NCBI RefSeq assembly: GCF_022605725.1
Contig: NC_065550.1
Coordinates: forward strand, 6,882,001 to 6,946,000
DNA: 64,000 nt
Direction of reading: 5' to 3'
Source: Anthonomus grandis grandis
Taxonomy: Eukaryota > Arthropoda > Insecta > Coleoptera > Curculionidae
This document shows positions 46,241-57,900 of this stretch, piece by piece; the first letter of the stretch is position 1, and every line of letters starts with the position of its first letter. The translations under genes and the position numbers were made by a program. A model generated the notes under the pieces. The model ran no database searches, was not told the DNA's origin, and saw only the letters and a program-made list of their open reading frames with translations.

Positions 46241-46777
46241 GTTAATTCAGTCAGTGCACTAATATTATAAAAATCTAATAATAATTTACACTAATTAATT
46301 AACTCAGAAATTAAAAAAAAAATTCTTTCTTTATTTTTCTGTCTTATCTTTGAATTATTAAATTTCAATATTAATATTTAATTTTTTCCGGTTTTTTCAG
46401 CATCCATTCCATTTGGGGTTTGCAAAGAATACAATAAATATATAAATAATTGGGTACATTAGTACTAATTCTTTGGAGTAGATCAGAGCAATTAGTTATT
46501 CCACTAACAACCTTAAACATAAGCTTCACAGCAAATACAACAGTGTTTTAAAGAGGACGAAGATATATCATTGTTCAATATGTTTGTAGTGTATTATAGA
46601 AAATACCTAGAGTTCCTTAATATAAAAACAAGCATTTTGGAGCTCTTAATAGACAATGTTTGAATGTATTCAATAACCCTGCAGATATAGAACTATTTTT
46701 TTACGTTTAACTCACTATTTTTTAAGTTTCTCAAAATAGGGTAATAATTAAGTATTAATGTATGTTATTGTTTCTAG
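46241..46777. other. upstream region of the LHFPL2-like gene
   Basis: AT-rich and without coding sequence. A splice acceptor TTGTTTCTAG ends at 46777, 42 bases before the start codon. The real promoter and a leader exon are therefore probably farther upstream. Confidence 0.45.
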
Positions 46778-46819
46778 CAACACCAACAAAACAACCAAAC
46801 ATTCCATGAACATATCACA

Positions 46820-49800
46820 ATGACATATCTGATAGTGACCGCCAGGTAAGTGAATAAAGTGGCATGTAAATAAGAATTTATTAAATGTTTTTAACTGTTT
46901 AGAAGTCTAATATGGATCCTGTTAAGCTTATTTTGCACGCTCCTTATGCTTAGTGCTATTCTCAGTCCCAGCTGGATTGCGGGAACTCCCCAAAAGACTA
47001 CCATTAACAATGAGACTGTAGTGTACACACCCAGCTTAGGAGTGTATGCCAAATGTGATAAACCAGTGGGCAAACATCATTCCATTTGCACCCTTATGTC
47101 CGCCAGAGGGCTGTCTGAGGACTCTGAATACTATCCTGGCGCTTGGAAGGCTGCTATGGTATTCTTAACTATGGGTGAGTGTTATACAAACTTTTACCCA
47201 CTTTACCATCTTAGGATCGTAACAGGAACGTGTCAGACGCTTGAACCGTATTTTATTCCCGTATACAACACTTATACAACAAGTAAGGCAGTTACTTGTT
47301 TGGTCTGAACATTAAGTCCAGTATTTTGTTTAATATGAAAGTGAGAAAATCAGCACTAAATTTAGTATTTATTTTAATAAAAAATTATCTGCGCCTTTAA
47401 AATGGCAGTCAGCATAAGAATATTTCATATGGATTCTTCTCATAGAGGGACATATATCCTATAATTTATTAATATTGTTTGAAATTATTTCATTAAAATA
47501 CTAGCATGCTTATAATTTTCTACAAAATATTGGGTACATACATACCCGTTATAATCATCCTCGAAATATTTTTTGTTAACATCTTAGAACATGATGTTAT
47601 AATCAATCAATCAATTTATTAATGCCAAGAATTACAAAGTTAAAAAATAGGGTGACTGTTTATTATACAGTTATAAAACTTACAGTTATAAAAATTGATA
47701 ATAAAATTTTTCCTAAAACACTATACACTACATAAAACACTACATAAAACTCATTTATATTATACTATAAATAATACACAATCACAATATGTCTTGCAAT
47801 ATATATATTGCATAAAATGCAATATATAGGTAGGTACTCAATATCACAGATAGAATGTGAAGTTTAAAAACTCTTCAGTTGAATAGAAGACATTAGAGAC
47901 TAGAATTTGTTTTATTTTATTCTTAAAACGTTCCAAATCTAAATCCACATAGTCGGTAGGAAGTTTATTATATAACTTAATAGCTAGAAATCCGGGACCA
48001 CTCTGACACCTTGTAAAGCGTTGGTAAATTGGAACTAGCCTATTTATGTTTCTAGTACCATAGTTGTGTATATCACCATGTACTTTATACCGATCCCTAT
48101 TCCTGTGTACCCATTAAAGATTTTCCAATATATATACAGAAGGTAGGGTAAGTATTCCCTTCATAGAGAAAACATATCTACAATCCTCCCTGCAACCCAG
48201 CCTACCCAAAATTCTGATTGCCCTTCTTTGTAGTGAAAACAAACTTTTTGTTTGTGGGGCATGACCCCATGCTAGAATAGCATATGTGGCTATGGGATGG
48301 AAAGTGCCAAAATAGGCTATTTTTAAGCCAGATTCAGATAAACATCCAGCTAGGCGACGAAGGGCATATATAGATGTTTTTAGCCTTCCGGCAACAATAT
48401 TAATGTAGGAATGCCAGTGTAGTGGATCCAATAAAACTCCCAGAAACTTAATAGAAAAATCCTTTGATATGTCAGCTGGTCTCAGAGTAAAAATATCTTT
48501 GTTGGTCTTGTCTGCGTTGAGATGCAATCGGGTCATAGAGAAAATAAGAGGTTAATTAATAAAGTAATAAACTAATAATAAATTAACAAACCTTTTATTA
48601 ATTTTTTCTATGAATCGGGTCATGTTAAACCATTCCTGAATTCTTCCCCCCTGCAATACTCTCAATTTCCTCTCTACGGTCTCAAGAGTATCTTCGGCAC
48701 ATGCCACTGTTGTGTCATCAGCAAAAATGGTGAATTTACCAGATGGTTTAGTTAATGGTAGGACATTTATATAGATCAAAAAGAGGATAGGCCCAAAAAC
48801 AGATCCTTGGGGAACACCTATGGATATCCCACTTTTTGCTGATGACTCCCCACCAACACTTACCATCTGATCTCTATTGGCCAGATAGGAAGCGAGAAGT
48901 TTAACACTGTTGGGACTGAGTCCATATTTAGAAAGTTTTTGCAGCAATATGTTATGGGGAACACAGTCGAATGCCTTGCTCAGATCGCAAAATAAGACAC
49001 TGCCATATTGCAAGTTATTAAAAGCATTTAACAAGTAATCAACTAAGTCTAAAATGGCCATAGTGGTACTTTTACCCTTCCTGAAACCAAACTGGCTGGA
49101 TGCGAAAAGATTGTTACCCTCAAAAAATTTCACAAGTTGAGCAGCAATACATTTTTCAAAGATTTTTGAGATTATGGGCAGCAAGGAGTTAGGACGGTAG
49201 TTCTCGGGCCTATCAGGATCACCCTTTTTAAAAATAGGTATTACCCTGGCTGATCCGAGCACACCTGGAAAAGTGTTCTCCCTGAAGCATCTGTTTATTA
49301 GTTTTGTTACTGGAGCTATGATAATGTTTTTAACAGACTTAATTAATTTGACATTTAGCCCATAGATGTCTTGACTAGTCTTATTTTTTAAGCCATCAAT
49401 AATCTCTCTTACTTCTATGAATGATACAGGAGAGAAAGAGAACACATTCTCCGGCATACCCAGAACAGAGAGACTTGTTTCGGGTCACCCTGCGACAGTG
49501 GAATGTCTCTAACAGTATCGTGGGCAATACGTAAAAAAATTATTTAAATCGTCAGCCGTTAAAGTACTTTCATGAGATTTTTTCGTTTTTGACGTACCTA
49601 CACTACTATTAACAACTTGCCATACGGCCTTAGTTGGATTAGAAGCTGATGAGATGAATTTATCATTGGCTTTTATTTTTGCCTCCTGTATAGCAGCTCT
49701 ATAAACTTTTTGAAAGTCCTTAAACTCCCCCTCAAAATTTCTGTTTTTGTACTGTCGAGGCACTCCACTCAGCAGCTGTATGATGATCCCGCATAGCTTT

Positions 49801-51947
49801 TAGGTTATTGTCAAACCAAGTTATTGTATTTCTCTGATCGGTCCTCACCCTATATGTTTTCAGGGGATAATAACACTACCTGCAGAAATATGGGCATCTA
49901 TCTACTATAATAAACACGAAAATAAAACAGGAATGATCTATGATAAAAACAATATGAAATTTGTAATGCTGCACTTCTGGACAGAATGGAATGGTTTGAT
50001 GGGTCTTGAAAATTTGAGAAATGAATTTTGTGGGTGGTGTGTCAGGCTGTTTTGACCTGAATAGATATAGACGGAAAATATCTCTGCAGCATGCTACATG
50101 ATGTAAGAAAAAATATTTATAGATCTTATAAATTGAAAATTTAATGTGGATCTAAGTTATTTTAATCTGTAAGACTTTTAATAATGTCTTAAAATATTAC
50201 TGTTCATTTTCGTTGAATTATTTCCATTTATCTTTCAGTAATTGGTATAATCTCACCTGCACCTAGGTCAAACTATGTACTCATTAATCATGGTAAAAAA
50301 ATTATAATAAATGAAGTAAGAATGTAAATATAATTATTAGTACGTGTATAGTAATAATAAGGTATCTCACTGTTCCTCTCCACATTAGCCATCCAACCAA
50401 TCCCAAAATCCAGCAGCTTGACGTTGACCTATTTTCTTTTTGAGTTATATTTAACAACCTGATAATAAAATTTACCTGGATCCAGATATTTTTATAGAAT
50501 AATAACTATACAAAATTAATTAAACCAAAAGTCACTATAATAAACACGAAACTTTTACCGTGAATGATTAAAATGCCTCCTGACTTAATAGGTTGGAAAA
50601 TAGATTGGCTGGCAAAATGGCTAGTAAATTATGGTGATGGAACGGTTAAGTATCGAAACAAAGTGGATTTACATGTCTCAATATTGTTACGACCCTAAAA
50701 TGGTACTGTGCACTAGTAATACACTTTTAAATCTTTTTTAAAAAGGCGTATTAATTTTTTTTTCGCTTTTAAACTGTTTAATTAAATGTTTTTAGGTCTC
50801 TGTATTATGTCTGTGACTGTATGTGCTAGTCTTGTAAGCTGTTGTTTTCAAAGCATTTTCAGGAAAAGCATATTTACTTTGTCTGGAGCGACCCAGTGTA
50901 TTGCAGGTAGGTTTTATAGAATGTCATTAAAAAGTTATTCTCAGTTCATAAGCTTAATGATTGCAATGGTCGCAATTTCAGTTTAACGATCACAGAATAC
51001 CCGAGGTTTCTAAGCTTTTCATAGAATAGAATAATGTCTTACACAAAATTTTAATTCGTATTATCCGACATGCTTATCATAATTAATTTTTTTCTATGAA
51101 AATTGCATCTGAATAAAGAGTGGCTAGTTTGGCAATGAGCATATTTAGGTTAGTTTAATAGGCATAATAAATTGGCAGCATCAAATAAGCTATTATTAAA
51201 TTTATATAAAAATCATAAATCTTCTCGCCTTCTGCGGTATATTAAGGAAGGTATTTTCAATCTACAACTCTAATCATAGGTTAGATTTGAAATTTCGAAA
51301 AGTATCTTGTAGGTGTAATATTTAAAAAGACTAGACTAGGGCTCGATATTTGTACTGTGAAGATCAGTATTGAGAGACCATATTATTCCAGGCAATACCC
51401 CATGTAAGGAAGAATATAAGCAAAATATGAAAGCTTCATAAGGAAATTATTGTAAGAAATACTTAGCGAGAGCGCTATAGCATTTTGCTCAAGAACACAT
51501 CCAATAGTTAATGAAAACGGATCGTCTTTAGTGACGAATCGATATTTAATTTCAATTCAAACTTCTTTGAATTTAAATGATATTTGATATATATGTTAGG
51601 ATTTCTATATAGAAAATCCCTTTTTGAAAACAATTTTATTTTTAAAGTTACAAATTTAAACCGACATAGTCACGTGCTTAATTAATACTCTCTAAATGCT
51701 AAAATTACAGAGGCTATTTGTATTAAAATGGTAGACTGACGCTGCTGAGTAGGCAAAGATAAGGTGGTTGTTTGTTTCCTCTTGAGACTAAAAGGTGTGG
51801 GAATGCAACACTGCATATTCTTGGAACTGCATTTGTGGTAAACAAGGCGTGGGATTATCTGAGTAATATGTGAACTGATACTGAAAGGATAATGGCTAAT
51901 TTTTTATACAGTGCTTTCATTTCAAAACGATCTACCCTTAATAACTT

Positions 51948-51982
<35 letters not shown>

Positions 51983-54900
51983 AAGTCAAATTAGATATAC
52001 AGGGGGACGTTTAATTATGCATTTACTGAAGTTCTGTCAATCACCTCCTCACCTCCAGCTGACCTCACTTTAATATGTCAAATTGGAACCCCCATCGTGT
52101 GATACATCATAGTAAGGAGCGTAAAATTCTCTATTCAACGGTACCAAAAAAAATTAAATCGGTAAATATGTAAGCAAATAGTTAGCGAAAATGTCTAGAA
52201 ATAATGAATATTTTATTTACGCCAAACTTTGGTATGTCAAATGGCTACCCCATGGTGTGATACATTATTTTAAAGGGCATTCATTATGCTATCAATGGTT
52301 GTAAAAAAAAAATTGATTGACCAAGAAGCAATTAAAGTGTAAATCGGTAGGGTAGAAAAACAAATTTAATTAGTTTAACAAATTTATTTTATTAAATGTT
52401 CAAAATGCGCGCCGTTATTAGCAATACAATAAAAAAGCCTATTTTCAAACTTCTTACAAACATTGGCAAGGGTCTGCCCGCAAATTTCTCTGCATTCTTG
52501 AAATATTCTATTTTTTAAATGCTCAATACTCTCAGGTGGGGTTTTATAAACTTTGCTTTTTAAGTAGCGCCAAAGAAAAAAGTCTAGTGGGGTTAGGTCC
52601 GGAGACCAGGCAGGCCATTCGATTGCACCACGTCTGCCAATCCACTTTTCTCGAAAATTTTCATCAAGCCACTCTCGAACTATCAAAGTGTAGTGCGCGG
52701 GAGCTCCATCATGCTGAAAATGTATATTATTTTCATTCAATAATTTAGCACCATGTTGATCTACTTGATTTTCCATAGATTGGATGATGGAAGGGTATAT
52801 TGCATTTCCTAAAAGGTTTAAATAAATTTCACCAGTCAAATTTTCTTCCAAAAAAAATGGCCCGATTATTTCATTCCCATAAATTCCTGCCCAAACATGC
52901 GGATTTTCATTATCCCAGTATCTACAGTTATGTCTGTTCACCAGGCCATTTAAAAAAAAAGTCGATTCGTCACTGAAGCAAATGTTCTTCAATAAATGGG
53001 GATCGTCGTCAATTCGCTGGCACATCACTTCACAAAATTGAATTCTCCTATCAAAATCATCTTCTCAGAGTTCATGAAGGATATGAGTTTTATAAGGAAA
53101 GAACTTTTTTTTTTTAAACTTTATGTACTTTAGGAACCAGTGGAAATATTTGTTAGTTTTGCGGCCTTTGGTATAGACAAAGTTAGATCCATAGCAAATT
53201 GTCCTAGTACTTCAACTTGGCATGCTTCATTGACAACTCTATTTTCATATTTTTTCTTATTGCAAATCGATCCCGTCTTTTCAAATTTTCGTATCAATTC
53301 TAATACGTATTTATGGCTCACGTTTTTATCTTAATACCTTTCATTAAATGCTCTCGCGGTTCTGCGAGCACACATTTTTTTTGATGATTCTATTATAAAA
53401 AATGTAAGAATTTTAAAATGATGTAGGTACCACATTAAAAGTATTCATTTAAAATACCAAAGTTTGGCGTAAATAAAATATTCATTATTTCTAGACATTT
53501 TCGCTAACTATTTGCTTACACATTTACCGATTTCATTTTTTTTGGTACCGTTGAATAGAGAATTTTACGCTGCTTACTATGATGTATCACACGATGGGGG
53601 TTCCCATTTGACATATTAAAGTGAGGTTAGCTGGAGGTGATTGACAGAACTTCGGTAAATGAATAATTAAACGTCCCCCTGTATATCTAATTTGACGTGT
53701 TTTTTTTCTTTTTTTTTTTTTTTTAAGAAATTTATTAAGGGTGGATCGTTTTGAAATGAAAGCACTGTATAACATCGTTTATAAAAAATTATAAACCTTA
53801 AAATATTTAACAATAAATTCATTCCATATAATGATAAAGCAATGTTTTGAAGAAAAATATCTCATCATTATAATGAGGCTGAACATTGACCATTTAAGGA
53901 ATTTGTGTCTACCTGATGTATTGAATATAGGAAAAATTGGAATTTTTGCTACTTCGTTATGGAAAGACCTGTTTGAACTTGGAAAATTTCTTCTTGTATT
54001 AAATTTGGAAACTATGAATAAGCTATTTTTTGTTTTATAAAACTTCTTGTACTACTACTACTTCTTGTAAAATTAGAATCGCTTTCTGTTATAAGATAGT
54101 TCGGTGTTATTATAATTAATAAGAATTTTACGTCACGTTAGAGGTTTGGCTTATCAAAGGAAAAATGTTTTCTGTTAAATAATTATAAGTAATTATAATT
54201 ATTAATATCTATTTTGAGAATTTTACAACATGTGTGGGATTCGTATTTGAATCTAGTTTTGATCATAGGCGTACAATATAATTTTTAGTTTTTGACACTG
54301 TCTGCTCCGATATTTGTGTTTTGTTTCATTCCAATTCGAACACGCTGTTAGGTTAGTGGGCTGCTAACTCCATTATTATATAACCTATTTAAAAAGTAAA
54401 TCTTATCTTGATATGGTTTTTTTGCAGATCACGATTATGTTATCTGTATTATTGTAGATATGTAGGACTTTGAGTTAAAAAAATATAATTATGTTTTTTT
54501 TAAATAGAAAACTGTATATTTTAGCACTAGTAGATAGACTAATTAATTTTTTGTTTAACGATATATCACAGAAGCATATAATGATAGATCGCCAGATATG
54601 GCCGGGGTTTCTGTACTTCCCATAATAGAACTTATAAAAGGAAAAGAGATGCTCTCCTTGTAAATGAGATTCTTTTCCTCTCATATAATTCTGATAGAAA
54701 GTATTGCACGTCAGATAAGTGGGTCCTGGATAGTATACTAGACTCACTTATCTGACGTGCAGTATGTTACATTTCTCAAAAGGGAATTCAAAGTTTATTT
54801 TTTTATCTCAAAATTCTAAAACACTACAATAAAACACATACACAAATAATAAAACATCTCCGTGTTCTGTGGAAAAAGCCCAATAAAAACTGTTTTTTAC

Positions 54901-57900
54901 TTTTTCAAAATTTTAAATAGTAACAGAGATACAAAAAAAGTGCCAAAATCATAGATTTTCAAAATTACGCTGTAGATTAAAAACCAGGACAGCTTTCACA
55001 TTTTTAACGATACGGATTATAAAAAAGTAGCATCGCAAACGACAAAGCTCATCTCCTATAGCAGCCGAGCCTTTTACATCATATGCATAAATACATCATA
55101 TTATTGTACGTATATTGTCATAATGGACTGCTATAATAATATTTGAATTTTAAAATTGCGAAATAGGCTGAAACAGGGTCAAGAAAATGATATAATATAA
55201 GAATAAAACCTGTTTAGCTTTTTAAATAAAAAAATAATGTATTTTTTTAATTCTATAAAATAATTAAGTGCATTTTACATCAAAAAAAGTTTTAAGTATT
55301 TATTTATTTGGCCATAATCTTAATTTATTCGCAAAAAGAAAAATTAATTATTAAAAAAAAACTTTTTGTTTAATTTCTTCTTTTTCGAGGCTTTATACAG
55401 TTTTCTTGTACCGTACATACATATATATTTAATCAACTAATATTTTATAATGCATTTAAACAGATCAATAAAAAATGGTACACGCCAATGACACGGAAAA
55501 ATTCGAACCGAATTTCCCCTGATGCGTCGTCCATGACTATTCCCTGGGCGAACTGTAATTAAATCTAATCCATCAACAGTCAAATTGTTATGAAAAATGT
55601 AAAATTTGTGTATACCTGATCCATTGAATGTAGTTGTTGCACTTCGTTATGGGATGATGTAGCATGAGCTGTTTGAACTTGAAAAATCAGCAATTTCTGG
55701 TTTTCTAAAACTTCTTGTACTACATGTATCGAAAAAAAAATTAGAATCGATTTCTGGCATATAAATATATAGTAATTATCTGTTATAATTATTAAGAGTT
55801 ATTGCGTCACATTCGGGGTTTGGCTCATCAAAGGAAAATTTTCATCTGTTGGATATTGAAGGTACTGATCTGAATACCCATAAGCTAGGTCGAATTCAGG
55901 TTTATTAGGACATAATATTTTTGAGCATTCACATCATTATTTAATCTTAAATCAAAGTCATAATTATTAGGGTCACTTTGAGGTTGTTCTTTATATTCAG
56001 GGTCTTGTGGCAAGACTTTTTCATTACATAATTGTAGACAATTTTTTTTAAATTAAAATTATTTAAAACAGCATTGCCAGAACTTGCATCTATTGTTCCT
56101 ATTCTTCAAAATACAGAAAAATCTCATCAGGAAGTTGGGGTATTGCTTCATCATATATCACAAAACAAGGTATGAACGCTACTGCAACCTTAATGAAGTC
56201 TTTTCAGAACTTCAAACTGCTTGGGAGAACATGCTGTACTTCAATCTAGGTAGAGTCCTTAGAAAACTTAATGTTTGTTTGAATCTGTCACAAGATTTTT
56301 ATGTTGTTTTGTCAATTATTGTGGTATGTAGCATATCTGGTAGAATTTTTATACGTTTAGTTACCCGCTAGCTTTTATAAAATTTCTAATATGTATGCCT
56401 AATTGTTAATTGTATAATAATAATACATTTGCCCAACCTTGTTTTCTTAAATAGCTCAGAATTTTATATTTTTCTGGAGAAAAGACATTGAAAATGTTTT
56501 TCTATTCTGTTTTTAAAAAATCAAAATTTGTAAAAATATCAATTCACTAGATGTTAATTCTGTGATTGGTGTATATAATCTGATTGTCTTTACTAAGCAA
56601 AAATATGTCAACAAACCATTGAAACAAATTTAGATCAGTTTATTTTCACAAATCGATAAATATTCACAATATGCTAATGTACTTGATGTACTTGAACAAA
56701 TTTCCATGGAACGTAGATTGAGATTAATATTTTATGAACCAAATGTTTGCGGTGATCATGGGATCTTGTTATTTCTGCATATTGGTTAAATGAATATGCT
56801 ACGAATGATGAACGTCGAAAATTAAAGGAGGGCACCCACTGAATCGGATCTGCTCGGTCGGTTCGGCACGTTCAGTCGGTAACTAGCGCTCATACAATCG
56901 GCAGAACGAAGACACGACGACGTTTAAAAGTGGTTCGACTATTCGAGCATATAGAAGTATTGTAATTAAGCTCCCGTTTAGGCGTTTTTAAAAAAAATTA
57001 GCAGTTCCTTAGATTCTAATAGTTTTGTAAAAATTACGAAAATATGTTCAGGGTGATTTTGTATAGTGTCATGCCTCCGCCCTCTTAAATTTTTTATATC
57101 CCACTATTTAGAAAATAATTTAAAGAGGATGGTTGTATCATTAAGAGAACTGGTTTTTGCGCCATCTCAAAATTATTGTAGCTGAATTGCGCCTCAACGT
57201 TGGTATACTGTCAAATGTTTAAAATTTTTGAACTCTTCTTTACGAGATATAGATAGCCGGCATTCGTTGTGCGACAACCTGTATAGAGTGCAATAAAATA
57301 AATTATAACATAACATTCCAACGTGCATTTTAAACTTTATAATAAGCTGTCTTTTTTGTGTATTTTTGTAAAAACATAAATTATATTCAAAGCAAGAGTT
57401 GTACACCACTTAACACCAAAACGAGAAGTTTCACACTCGCACATTTCGCCGACCAAGTTGGCATCCTCAGATAATTAAAACTTAGTTTTAAAATCTCCTG
57501 ATGATGCCAACTTAATAAACGTAAATAACGATTTAAGATATAATAAATGACACTTACCAGAACATCACGTTAATTTGTATACCTCCTCCCAAGCGTTTTC
57601 TTTCTTTAAATTATCATGATAATATGTATTTTGTTAATCATACAATATTGTAAAACTGCGAACAGCTTCGATTAAAATTTCGTTTGACATATCAAATCAA
57701 CGGGTTTTAAAATTTTTTAAAACAGTTCCTCACTCTATGCAAAAAAATTCTAAAATAGCCGCAGGCTTTCGGTGCAATCGGCAAAAGTTGCCCTCCTCAC
57801 AATATGAGATCGATGTCGGTGAAAACCGAACCGATTCAATGCGCGCGGCCCCATTTAAATACATGTGAAGCAAATCCGGCTGATTGTACCGAACGTGCCG

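Larger units (their letters stand above)
47600..49865 (-). mobile_element. 5'-truncated non-LTR retrotransposon in LHFPL2-like intron 2 (copy G)
   Basis: Lies antisense to the host gene. The RT gene is followed by a 3' UTR that ends, on the minus strand, in AATAAATTGATTGATTGATT (47605-47624), a short TTGA-type repeat tail. The 5' end starts in the endonuclease/RT linker. Target duplication not settled. Confidence 0.82.
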
